NCBI GenBank assembly: GCA_950097015.1
Contig: CATNEN010000001.1
Location: 14,067,001-14,131,000 of the forward strand
Source of the DNA: Macrostomum hystrix
Lineage: Eukaryota > Platyhelminthes > Macrostomidae
Reading direction: 5' to 3'
Length of the DNA: 64,000 nt
Both the position numbers and the translations under genes were made by a program. The first letter of the stretch is position 1, and the number at the start of each line of letters is the position of its first letter. The notes under the pieces are model-generated. The model ran no database searches. It was not told the origin of the DNA and saw nothing but the letters and a program-made list of their open reading frames with translations. Below, in pieces: positions 55,226 through 64,000 of this stretch.

Positions 55226-55262
55226 GCCGCTAAACAGTACGGCAACAGTTTCATGACGCTCG
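55220..55262 (+). pseudogene. Tiny transposase fragment (copy 4)
   Basis: TACGGCAACAGTTTCATGAC is identical to 43139-43158 in exon 3 of transposase copy 3, with similar flanking residues (YAAKQYGNSFMT against YDAAQLYGNSFMT). The similarity stops soon after, so this is a short relic or a chance-captured fragment. Confidence 0.45.
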
Positions 55263-55773
55263 AACTTCTGAGGAGCAATCTTAGAATAGACACTAATATC
55301 AATGTCATCCGCAGCTTCCATTTCTCGACGCACCTGACCGTGTACCGGGCGTCAGGTGTTGATGGAGAATATCTGGAAGAAATTCGGAATGTTTTAAACC
55401 CAATTTACATACGAATATTTATCTGTCTAGAATGATTGCCCTTAATCAAAATTATAAACTTATATTACCAAATTTGTAAAGGGATCAGTGTCATTGACAA
55501 TACAACAACAAAACAAGAACTGTCATTGACAATGGCGATGAGAAATATAATTACTGATTATTGTCTACAACCGTAATGGTAGACAATACAATAGCCTGGG
55601 GAATTTCATGGTCTAACCCAAATAAATTTTGAGAGATCCAGAGGGGAAGTAAAATACACAGCAGAGATAAGAGTCTAGAGTCACTAGAGTCTAGACTAGA
55701 CAAACAAAGCGTTTCTTTAGGGCAAGGACTTCTATAAATAGCATCTATAAATAGATCGATGCTTGTATTCAGA
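55263..55773. other. Noncoding, no gene recognised
   Basis: A 60-codon frame at 55253-55435 has no recognisable domain. Nothing else is seen. Confidence 0.35.
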
Positions 55774-55871
55774 CATGGACGTCTCTAGTTAGAATCGAAC
55801 TAACTGTCGGGTGATCATTGTCAACTGGGGGATAATTGTCAACTGGCTGATTCTAACTAGAGACGTCCATG
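55774..55871. repeat. 23-bp perfect inverted repeat enclosing a minisatellite unit
   Basis: CATGGACGTCTCTAGTTAGAATC (first 20 bases given by 55774-55793) is exactly inverted at 55849-55871. The 52-bp loop contains, on the minus strand, GTTGACAATTATCCCCCAGT and CAGTTGACAATGATCAC, the unit of the 46917-47713 minisatellite. A weaker outer pairing (GCAAGGAC/GTCCTTGC) surrounds it. Confidence 0.9.
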
Positions 55872-56051
55872 ATTCAGAGGTCCTTGCTTTAGGGTAGCAT
55901 AGATACCTTACATTGTAACTTGATTTGGTTAGCTGTCTAAAGCGGAGACACGGCCACAATCTTTTTTCCAACAACTATAAGCAACAAAGCGGAAGCGGCC
56001 AAGAGTAATATTAACTGGTTCCTCTTAGAGGCTGTGCCAGACACTGGGACA

Positions 56052-57048
56052 ATGAATTTTGATAGCCGAAATACAACTGAATCCCTAAAGGTAAATCTAT
56101 GATTCGAGACAGTGACTGGTAGTTCTATGGGAGACAGTGGGTATCTACTAGGAGTATATCAAAATCTCGTAGATTTTCTAGGTAGCCAGCTTATAGCTAG
56201 AAAGACAGTTACTATAGCAACACTTGATTGCGGAGAGTGGCTAGATTGCCTAGCTATGGGACATGGTGTCTAGATTGATTGTTCACGGGAGACAAGCTAA
56301 TCGCAAACCCATTTATTCTTACCAGCCCGTCGATGACCTGGGCAGTCTAGACAATTTGGACTTCGCCGTGATGCGCTGCGAATTCAGTGACCTCCAGTCT
56401 TACGAAAGCGCTGCCCTCTTCGATTTGTACAAGCCGGTTGCCAACGAAGATGACACTGGGGCCATGAGCGCATCGGAGTCCATCTGGTCCATCGGACAGC
56501 AACAGCATCCGCAGCAGCGACTGAATGCTTCGGCGATTGATTGCTCCCTTTGCTAGGTTCATTCGCTTGATCCGCCTACTTCGCATCTCCCAACGCATGT
56601 GCAGCCACCAGGCGTCATAAAAAGAACAAGGAAGAAGCGTGCTGGCATCGGTTAGTGTTTTTGAGCTGCGAAAATTTGGGATTTGAGAATCTTTAGTATT
56701 TAACAACAATTAGCTATCAAAACTTAGCATTGCCCAACCTCAGACAGGAATTTTTGGCTGTGGGAGTTTCTGTACCAGTTACTCGAAACCCCGTCTGTCG
56801 CTGACCTGTCGCCACCTTGCTTGCGCTGGGAGAACAAGCTGGAGGGCATTTTCCAAATTCTAAACCCAACCGGCCTAGCAGAGGCCTGGGGCAGTCACAA
56901 GCGGCGCGACATGAGCTTTGAAACGATGAAGCGAGCGCTGAGGCTTTACTACGAGGACAAGCTTATCACCAAGACCCACCCAAGAGACAAGCACTTTTAC
57001 AAATTTCACTTCGACCACGAGAAAGTAAAACTTTTTTTAGAAAAATGA
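56052..57048 (+). CDS. ETS-domain transcription factor
   Basis: The last exon (56744-57048) encodes a nearly complete ETS domain: NFWLWEFLYQLL, WENKLEGIFQILNPTGLAEAWG, MSFETMKRALRLYYEDKLI and HFYKFHF. This includes the winged-helix recognition helix with its two consecutive-helix Arg/Tyr pattern (RALRLYY), so it should bind GGAA/T sites. The middle exon (about 56254-56650) carries an acidic N-terminal region and a basic VIKRTRKKR just before the domain, joined in phase 1. A short first exon 56052-56090 (MNFDSRNTTESLK) is plausible. An in-frame TAG at 56554-56556 interrupts the middle exon. TTTGCTAG looks like an acceptor, so an extra small intron is possible; otherwise the gene is broken. Confidence 0.75.
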
Positions 57049-58683
57049 CTGAGACAAAATGACACCCAAATCAGAAATCCCTACATTGCCCTAGAAATCA
57101 CATGATCCAGACAATTACTCAGAATTACATCACGGATTGTCTGATTGTCAGTTGCGCTACTTCACTCATGTAAACTATTGTTTCTTACGGCCATGTTTTG
57201 TTCTGTTTTCTTGTGTTTTCTCATATTGTCCATGCATGACTTATCATCAGTAATTAAGCCTTGATTTTGAAGACATGTAATTGAGACCGACTGTTTCCTA
57301 TAAAAGTATGAGATCTACGAGTACTTATAAGTGCTATACTATAAATAAACTAATAGTTGCTGCACATTATTTCATAAACTAAAAAACAAAAAAGCACACT
57401 TAACGTTGTTGCGAGTGCAGCCGTGGAACTCTATTGACATGACAAGGAGTTCGTGAAGGTCGCTGTCGTTCTCTAACCTGCTAAACTCGGCCAGATGCAG
57501 CTAGCCGGGACGCTGGGCAAACTTGTGCTCGACGCTGACTGAAATTCCCATGCTGCAGAGGGTTAGATCAATTCATTTATCTCATTTTGAATTCGTAATG
57601 TGAATTTAAACTCAAACTGCTTAAGAAGAAAGTAACTGCATACCTGTACATCCGAGGTAAGAGCTAAGAGCGATGTCGATCGTCGGTACATTTTCTGCCG
57701 ACCACCTTGCAACACACGTCTCAGGATTTTCTGGAACGGGGAAAACTAAAATTGGAATTTGACAGTATACAGTTTTTGCTTTCGGTTGAAATTTGATCCC
57801 TGTCAACTATGAATTTCAGCTACATTTCAGCAAGCCTTTAAGGGACAGATGCGATTATAGCCAGCTATTATATCAAGTCATTCTGAGAAGCTAAGCATGC
57901 ATGCATGTTAAGTGCAGAAACACAGCAAGGTGCAATAGCTCAATAAATATGTTTGTTGTCGTTGAAAGCTAAAGCACTTTATAAATACTTATGCATGCAG
58001 TGCATGTAATAAATAAATAAGTGTGAAATAAATAAAGACACGAAGGCATAGATATCCAAAAATGCAGCTTATTAATATTGCTTGGCCGCGTTGGCGCTAT
58101 ATATCATATCGTTGGCGCATTGGCGCTATATCCGCCTATCATATGCTCTGAAAGGTGAAAATGAGTTTTAAGGCGCAAATGTTATAACTTAAATACGTAA
58201 TTAATATTTGGCATGCAAAGCAAATATCATTATTTAGTAAAAATATGCAACTTTAATAAATGCTTTATCCAATGGCAACAAGGGCATGCATCCAACTCTA
58301 AGCGAATGCTTGAAGTTGGCTTATGGAATGAGCTGCATGGTTAAACACGAAGTGCGGCACGTACGACAAAAAGACTAACGTTATAGCATTTAATTACTGT
58401 CATATTAAAGGTGAGTGCGTTTTGCTTTATTGTAATATTGTGTTAGCATTTAATTGTTGTGTGAATTGCAGCATGTTAAACGACGTGTAGCTAATGGCTA
58501 GAAAGAGATTTAGTTTTACCACCTATCACCAAAATGAAGTTTTTTAAGGAAAGTAAAACCTGAAAAACCGGGTATATCTTTTTTAGGATGTTTAAAAGCA
58601 TATTTTAAGAATTGTTAAAAAACTATCAAGAATTGCGAAGAACTATTGGTATAAAATAGCAAAAAGTGGTTTAACAAAGCATT
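57049..58683. other. AT-rich, nothing recognised
   Basis: Probable 3' UTR of the ETS gene at the start (AATAAA at about 57343), then no recognisable gene or repeat. Confidence 0.4.
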
Positions 58684-58893
58684 TTATTTTTTTCCACCGG
58701 AAGGTAGGTGCCGGGGCGGGGTAAAGTTGGTAGATGCCCCGGCACCTACCTTCACCTTCCACGTGCCGCCCTGGCCCACCGTGTGTGGCTCTATAAGCCA
58801 CGGTGAGCCAGGGCCCTGCTGCTGCGCCTGCGCCTGCTGCTGCGCCTGTGCCTGCGCCTGCTGCTGCTGGTGCTGCTGCTGCTTAATATCCAT
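58684..58893 (-). CDS. Short Gln-rich ORF, doubtful
   Basis: A 69-codon frame beginning MDIKQQQHQQQQAQAQAQQQ and ending in Gly/Pro-rich sequence. GC content is well above its surroundings. No splice sites or neighbours support it, and a perfect hairpin covers its 3' end. It could be an exon of an unrecognised gene or simple-repeat sequence. Confidence 0.25.
   Translation of the reverse strand: MDIKQQQHQQQQAQAQAQQQAQAQQQGPGSPWLIEPHTVGQGGTWKVKVGAGASTNFTPPRHLPSGGKK
58700..58753. repeat. 18-bp perfect hairpin
   Basis: GAAGGTAGGTGCCGGGGC (58700-58717) is exactly inverted at 58736-58753 with an 18-nt loop, in an otherwise AT-rich region. Confidence 0.9.
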
Positions 58894-58913
58894 CAGCTTT
58901 TAAAAAATGACTA

Positions 58914-59030
58914 AGAATCGCAGCAAGAAACTTGAAAATAGCTAGGAATCGCAGCAAGAAACTTGAAAATAGCTAGGAATCGCAGCAGAAACTTGAAAAT
59001 AGCTAGGAATCGCAGCAGAAACTAGAAACT
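58914..59030 (+). repeat. 31-bp tandem repeat, four copies
   Basis: AATCGCAGCAAGAAACTTGA plus AAATAGCTAGG repeats four times; the later copies lack one or two bases. Confidence 0.9.
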
Positions 59031-59749
59031 AGATATCTGAAATTAAGTGGTTTTTATCAAATTCGTATCTTTTTAATCCAGATCGTATGAACAGATCTTT
59101 GCATGATTATCGATTTTGAAGAGCACTGAAATCTCAGGAATCAAATGAGAAGCAATCAAAAGAATCTCAAAGAAATTAAACAAATAAAAGAAATTGAAAG
59201 ACAGACGAAACAAGACTAAGTTTCGGCAAGAGTGTTCTATTAAATAAATTCAGCTGACTGGTGAGTTACTTGTTTCCATTGTAGCTCGAATATTTTTTAT
59301 CAGACTAATTTAAATGGCTCAAAATAATAAGTTTTTCAGCTATTAACATATTCAACATTATTGAACAGGTACTTATCACACTAGCTGGAATGGTGGCATT
59401 TTTGACTGGCTTAAGGCAGTACTACCTAGCAACTGCTTTCCTTACATCAGTGCATCTGAGAACTGGTCACATTGTAAGTGCTTGACTAATCATGATCCTT
59501 TTGTGAAATACTTGGCACCTAACCCAAAATTGATAGCTACTAGCTTTTTGAGCCATTGGTTTCGATTATAAATGTGTACAGGTTCAGTTTGTCTAAAAAG
59601 GTGCTATGAATGCATTTTGAACTAAAAGGCTTACTAAACATAGACTACCTTTGTATGTCAGACCCTAAAGTGTCATAAAAATTATAGCCATTCATTAGCT
59701 ATTGACAGCTGTTGGTACTAGCTAGGGTTATTTGGTCTGCTGCATTCAT
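59031..59749. other. AT-rich, nothing recognised
   Basis: No exon or repeat was identified. Confidence 0.4.
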
Positions 59750-59975
59750 GTGAGACAATTTGTGTCCTTTAGCAAGACACTAATTTAACTCTGCATTGCT
59801 TCAGTTCACCCAGCTGTTAAATGGTACCAGCATTCGCTGGGATATTTGAAGGTGGGTGTGGCGTCCCCCCAGACCATGGACTGTACAGCTGTACGCAGTC
59901 TTCAGATGCGCCGTGCAATAGCTCCGGCTGTGCTGTCGGCTGCACATCTGGCCCAATTGGTGTAATCAATTATTA
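59750..59975 (+). mobile_element. SINE family 2 copy
   Basis: Runs from TTTGTGTCCTTTAGCAAGAC through CACCCAGCTGTTAAATGG and CCAGACCATGGACTGTACAG to GTGTAATCAATTATTAG. The tRNA-like head is missing or diverged. Confidence 0.88.
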
Positions 59976-60339
59976 GTTATTTACATCCATGTACAAGGTT
60001 GGTTTAAAAACACTTGTTCATTTATTAGTAGCTCTGATAACTTTAGAGATGGAGGTGTAGTAGATCTTGAAACAGCAGCAAGTTAAGGCAAGTGAAGTTA
60101 CTTGTACTGGTATCTAGTATTTGGTCCTACCATAGCCAGTGATCCCAGTGTATACATGAGTTATTTGGTCTGGTTCAATGGTATTTAGCAGCTAGGGGTC
60201 AGCAAACTTATTAGCCTGTGGGCGACGTACAGAACCTAAAAGACGACGGCCGTTTTATCTGTAGGAATCTGAGAAAGGGGAGGGATTAGACATGGGAGAG
60301 ATGAGGCAGCGGGAATTAGGGTGGGGGGTTTGATTGCCA
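59976..60339. other. Noncoding, nothing recognised
   Basis: No gene or repeat was identified between SINE copies. Confidence 0.4.
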
Positions 60340-60411
60340 ACTCTACTAGTACAATTTATGCCCTTTGGCAAGACGCCTAACTTATTTGCTTCAGTTCACC
60401 CAGTTATAAAA
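60340..60411 (+). mobile_element. SINE family 2, 5' half of a split copy
   Basis: Contains TTTATGCCCTTTGGCAAGAC and TGCTTCAGTTCACCCAG, then is interrupted by a minus-strand SINE. The other half is 60736-60918. Confidence 0.8.
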
Positions 60412-60735
60412 GTAATAATAATGCAATAACTAATTACACCTGTCTCTATTGGGCCAGATGTGGAGCCGACAGCACAGCTGCAACTATTTTGCAGCGCATC
60501 TGAAGACTGCGTACGGCTATGGACTACAGCCAGTACAGTCCATGGACTGGGGGGAGGCTACACCCACCAAAGTTACCACAGCTAATACTGGTACCCATCC
60601 ATTTAATAGCTAGCTAGGTGAACTGAAGCAATTCAGAGTTAAGTGCCTTTCTTAGACACACAAATTGAAATAGGAGTCAGGAATCGAACCATCAAGCTTC
60701 AAGATGCGAGTCCGACGCTCTAACTGCTGGCTACA
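60412..60735 (-). mobile_element. SINE family 2, full-length, inserted in another SINE
   Basis: On the minus strand it starts TTGTAGCCAGCAGTTAGAG (A-box-like), has the B-box GGTTCGATTCC, the body shared with all family-2 copies, and ends GTGTAATTAGTTATTGCATTATTATTAC. It is about 324 bp. Flanking ACCCAG(TTA/CTG)TAAAA (60398-60411 and 60736-60749) is a 14-bp target-site duplication with two transitions. This is the best template for the complete family. Confidence 0.9.
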
Positions 60736-60918
60736 ACCCAGCTGTAAAATGGGTACCAATATTAACTAGGGGAACTGAAGGTGGGTCTGGCATCCCTAAG
60801 TCCATGGACTGAACAGCCATGTGCAGCCTTTAGATACGAGCGTATGCTGCACAATAGCTGTGGCTGTGCTGTTGACCATACTGCACAATTGGCCGGATAG
60901 GTATAATAAATTATATTA
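60736..60918 (+). mobile_element. SINE family 2, 3' half of a split copy
   Basis: Continues the copy begun at 60340 with GTAAAATGGGTACC, GTCCATGGACTGAACAGCC and a GGTATAATAAATTATATTAA tail. Confidence 0.8.
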
Positions 60919-61774
60919 ATTACTTAGCCTATACATAATATGTGCTATGTTTTTTATTTTTCTGCTCTGTTTAATACATTTAAAACCAACAAGCTAACCA
61001 ACAACTCTCTTAACCACCTTATCCTTTTCAAACAGGTTAAGGAATGGCAAGATTCTCGATCTGCATGTACGAGAGCTTACTGGAACTTCTACTGTATCTG
61101 GTGCTTGGCCAACAAGAGCTAGCCTGAATGCTGCTGCCATCCAAGATTATGAAAGGCATGATTGACTATAGCTCACTGTTAACTGACAGATCTTTGCTTC
61201 TTAATGCCTATGCATGACCAAAACTGCATGCCACATACCTAAACCAGCTAATAAGTAATAATACATTTTTCATGACAATTAGTTCTCATATCATAGCTAT
61301 ATAACAGTTTCTTTCTTTCACTGTTTCAATAAAATAGCCACTTGTGAAAGCCCAAGAATAAACAGAAGTTAGTCTTAAAGTATCTAGAGCAGAAAATAGG
61401 AATTGTAACCTAGCTATATAGTATATAGGCATTTAAGCCTCACATGGTACAATTCATTATAATATGTTGCAAAAATATGAATTTTTTGCTAAATAAAAGT
61501 AAATATACACTATGTGCTTTAAAATAACACTCTTTTTTGTAAAAAAATATTCCTGTAGCTTCATAATATATCCTAACTAAGCTACACTGACATTGCTGAT
61601 CAAATAGACTTTCACTTAATAATTAACTTATATATAAACCACAAAGTGATGGCGATCGTTTGATATCGGTGTTTGTATTGATGTGGAGTGTGCTGCGGGA
61701 ATCGAGTGGGAATGTGAGCCAGCGGAATTTGGCAGCACGCAGCCGAACTGCGTGCTGCCACCCAGGCCCATGAG
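60919..61774. other. AT-rich; an unsupported frame
   Basis: A 60-codon frame at 60940-61122 lacks a recognisable domain. Base composition switches sharply to GC-rich at about 61690. Confidence 0.35.
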
Positions 61775-62092
61775 ATGGCGGTTGAGCGGGATCCTCGCCG
61801 GCGGGTGCGCCAAGTTAGAGCGGAGCCCGACGACGAGCAGGTCCAGTCGGAGCCGCTGCATAAGCTAACGGAGGAGTTGGCCAAAGTAACTCAGCAGCTA
61901 GCTGAGGTCTCTCAGCAGCTGCGGGATACGCGGCCCAACCTCATTCCCCCCCTTTGCCCGCATCCAACCGGGCACCAGTGGCTCCCCAAACGTGTCGAGC
62001 ACGGGGCCGCTAAGGAGGTAAACCCCAAGTCGGAAAAGGGAAATGGGAACGGGGCCGCCAATTGGAGGCAGTCCCACGGCTCCGAGACCTAG
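61775..62092 (+). CDS. Gag-like short ORF of a retroelement remnant
   Basis: 105 codons starting MAVERDPRRRVRQVRAEPD, with a heptad-rich helix (LTEELAKVTQQLAEVSQQLR) able to form a coiled coil, then a Pro/Lys-rich end. Its position just upstream of a retropepsin ORF suggests a degenerate or minimal gag, but no capsid or zinc-knuckle motif is present. Confidence 0.35.
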   Translation: MAVERDPRRRVRQVRAEPDDEQVQSEPLHKLTEELAKVTQQLAEVSQQLRDTRPNLIPPLCPHPTGHQWLPKRVEHGAAKEVNPKSEKGNGNGAANWRQSHGSET

Positions 62093-62586
62093 CCCGCAGC
62101 ACAACAATCGGAGCGGCGGCAGCTGCTGCCTCCGACCGCCGAGAAGTCCGAGTGAATGCACTCGGCCGAGTCCCCACCCGAGTGCGAACCCGCCCCAATC
62201 GCTCTGAGCAGCTTAGTGAGGTGTGGGTCGCCTTGGAGGTGGAAGGGGCGCCCCTAGACCTCCTCATCGACACGGGGTCTATGGTTAATGTGGTCCCGGA
62301 CTCGCTGTCACCAATTTTCCATCACTGTCAATTCGAACCCCCTCAATTCTCTCTGATTGCGTATAATGGCACCCCTATTATTGCACGGGCGCAGGTCAAA
62401 GTCAAATTACAGGTTGGCGCCGAAGCACTGGACACGCCGTTCCTGGTGGTCGAGGGCGACTGCTCTCCCCTTCTCGGCGCCTCCTGGTTGGCTCATCATC
62501 ATGCCATCCTCGACTTTGACTCGCGCCAACTAATCATTTACCGCCAATTTCTCCCGTTTTCGCTCAGGCAGAAGGCTGTCCGCTAG
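62062..62586 (+). CDS. Retropepsin-like aspartic protease ORF
   Basis: 174 codons. The region LEVEGAPLDLLIDTGSMVNV holds the DTGS active site, followed by LIAYNGTPIIARAQVKVKLQ and a second hydrophobic-Gly block SPLLGASWLAHHHAILDF, a complete single retropepsin domain of Ty3/Gypsy type. It stops at 62586 with no RT after it, so this is a truncated element or a non-autonomous or domesticated protease gene. It overlaps the preceding ORF in another frame. The start codon is uncertain. Confidence 0.7.
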   Translation: MEAVPRLRDLARSTTIGAAAAAASDRREVRVNALGRVPTRVRTRPNRSEQLSEVWVALEVEGAPLDLLIDTGSMVNVVPDSLSPIFHHCQFEPPQFSLIAYNGTPIIARAQVKVKLQVGAEALDTPFLVVEGDCSPLLGASWLAHHHAILDFDSRQLIIYRQFLPFSLRQKAVR

Positions 62587-62678
62587 GTCCTGGCTTTCCA
62601 AGGCAGAATGCCCCAACCCCCCTCCTTTTTCCCTTCTCCCCTTTCTCCCCCTTTCCCCTTTTTTAGGCTTAGGCGAGG

Positions 62679-63311
62679 GTGCGGAATGGTGGTTTCGAAG
62701 AGCAGAGAGTTAATTCACGTCTAGTAGAAATGGCCGGAATGGGAGCTGTAGTAGCCTGGTGGATGGAAGCGGCTGCGACTGACTATCGGCGGGAGCTGGC
62801 CAACAAAAGGACATGGCTCGTAATCCGCCTGTGGCTGCTCCCCACCCTGGGTCGCGCAGCTCAGGCTGGCACGGATCTCGCCCTCGCATGCCGGGTGGCC
62901 GAAGCCCGGTGGCTGGCACAAGCGTGGTGCGAGGAGCGAGACCCCCTCCCGCCGAAGGAACAGGACGAGGCTACGCTGCCGTGGAACCTGCGGTGGCCTG
63001 CCTACAGCCCGCCTGCGGACTGGGCCATGTCGGTGCCAAGGGAGCTTGTTTCATGGCTACAGGCCGCGCGGATTCCCGGCGAGGCAGAGCTAGAACATCA
63101 GCTGGTGGTGCGGATGGTAGGAGGCAACGAGAATGCCCTACGGACGGTGCATGGCCCGGGCCACGCACCCTGGTGGCGCGAGTTGTCCGAGGACGGCCCT
63201 GCCGAAGAGACACCGCCAGGGGACTTCACGCTGGGCCAAATGGTGAGACAGGTGGAAGGAGGATACGAAAGCGGGGTGTTAGCAGAGAGTACGGCCATTA
63301 AGGAAGAGTAG
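62679..63311 (+). CDS. Unidentified 210-codon ORF next to the protease
   Basis: Begins MRNGGFEEQRVNSRLVEMAG. It is Trp-, Ala- and Glu-rich with amphipathic helices (VVAWWMEAAATDYRRELANK; TDLALACRVAEARWLAQAWC). No known domain was recognised. Same strand and same high GC as the protease ORF, about 90 bp after it, separated by a C/T-rich tract. A structural protein of the same element is one possibility. Confidence 0.4.
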   Translation: MRNGGFEEQRVNSRLVEMAGMGAVVAWWMEAAATDYRRELANKRTWLVIRLWLLPTLGRAAQAGTDLALACRVAEARWLAQAWCEERDPLPPKEQDEATLPWNLRWPAYSPPADWAMSVPRELVSWLQAARIPGEAELEHQLVVRMVGGNENALRTVHGPGHAPWWRELSEDGPAEETPPGDFTLGQMVRQVEGGYESGVLAESTAIKEE

Positions 63312-63485
63312 GTGGGTAGAAGGCTCTAGGCTGGGACAAAGAGAGGGTGTCCGCGGACAGCATAAGTAAGACTCCTACGTGCCTTCATCCTTTCCATCAC
63401 TGGACCCTCCCCTAACTCCCTTTTAGTAACAATGCGCACCGAGCACCTTCTTCCTCGCATCGTTGTGATTTCCTTTTCATCTAAA

Positions 63486-63655
63486 GCCATCTTGGCGCCA
63501 AAAGTCCACTTAAAAACTATTATAATCTAGCCAAAAATCACAAAAACATATTTAATGGGGTGAAATTCCCCTCGTAAAGTTTTCACATGAGATTGTTCGA
63601 TTGCAGCATATTAGGGTTTGCACCTTCTCTTTCGTAAATGCTTATAACCTTATTT
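63486..63655 (+). repeat. 346-bp-spaced direct repeat, copy 1
   Basis: GCCATCTTGGCGCCAAAA, TTAAAAA.TCTATATAA-like sequence, GGGGTGAAATTCCCC, CATGAGATT and AGGGTT.GCACCT appear here and again from 63832 in the same order. Confidence 0.85.
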
Positions 63656-63831
63656 GCACTGTTTCGTGAATGGCACCTTTTTTATCTTTTGCCTCTAGTG
63701 GGTCTGTGGGAACTCAGGCTAGGATAAATTCTAATTTAGGAGGGCCACCAACCCGCTAAAGAGAGCGGGGTGGTATACACCGGGAAATTCCATAATTCTT
63801 TAAGGGGGGAGGGCAGCTTCAAATCAAAAAG

Positions 63832-64000
63832 GCCATCTCGGCGCCAAAACCTCTTAAAAATCTATATAAACTAATCAAAACCCAAAAACATACTTAGTGG
63901 GGTGAAATTCCCCTTTTGTAAGAATTTTCGCATGAGATTTCTCTTGATAATTGCCGCGAACTAGGGTTCGCACCTACATTTTCGTGATCTGCTTATCTCA
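63832..64000 (+). repeat. 346-bp-spaced direct repeat, copy 2, cut by the window end
   Basis: GCCATCTCGGCGCCAAAA through GGGGTGAAATTCCCC to TTCGTGATCTGCTTAT, aligning with 63486-63655. It may be part of a longer tandem array beyond the window. Confidence 0.85.

Noticed and set aside
63782-63791. GGGAAATTCC as an NF-kB-type site
   Set aside because: A 10-bp match in AT-rich repeats is expected by chance and no gene context supports it.

Overview
This window is eukaryotic and almost certainly from an invertebrate animal. It has spliced genes with GT..AG introns, an ETS-domain gene, a SET-domain gene closest in form to the histone H4K20 methyltransferase KMT5A/SET8, tRNA-derived SINEs with (ATT)n tails, non-LTR retrotransposons, Ty3/Gypsy elements and animal-type DNA-transposon genes. 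The phylum cannot be fixed from sequence alone. An early-branching or compact invertebrate genome (for example a sponge or cnidarian) is a guess.

Layout. 1-3.5 kb: 5' part of a Ty3/Gypsy element on the minus strand, running off the left edge, with a textbook -1 frameshift signal. 3.8-5.8 kb: five phase-consistent exons of a DUF4806-like gene. 6-14.8 kb: gene-poor DNA with a SINE, a tRNA-like sequence, minisatellites, a 2-kb 140-bp satellite with higher-order structure and a hairpin repeat. 14.8-18.9 kb: two minus-strand spliced genes of unknown function. 20.5-26.6 kb: an apparently intact LINE (LINE-A) with 13-bp target-site duplications. 28.4-34 kb: a second DUF4806-like gene and a decayed DNA transposase. 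34-43.6 kb: a divergently organised DNA-transposon region. One transposase copy there has an intron carrying a SINE, which in turn carries a young full-length Gypsy element; a nearby paralogous fragment preserves the intron without either insertion.

44.4-45.9 kb: the KMT5A-like gene. 46.9-54.2 kb: a GATGATGATCCCCCAGTT minisatellite interrupted by a second LINE (LINE-B), which is frameshifted. 56.0-57.0 kb: the ETS gene. 57-61.7 kb: AT-rich DNA with a perfect hairpin, a short tandem repeat and a SINE-in-SINE insertion. 61.7-64 kb: GC-rich retroelement-like ORFs with a retropepsin motif, then a 346-bp-spaced direct repeat.

Most striking observations: (1) LINE-A and LINE-B are clearly diverged in protein, yet the outer part of their 5' UTR is about 96% identical and carries a shared 97-bp monomer array (2 versus 7 copies), which suggests exchange of promoter modules. 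(2) The nested Gypsy/SINE/intron structure has an empty-site paralogue. (3) The minisatellite unit also occurs inside a 23-bp perfect inverted repeat 8 kb away. (4) DUF4806-like genes occur next to DNA transposase copies. Exon boundaries, phases, repeat periods and mismatch counts were read by eye; family names rest on motif recognition without database searches.
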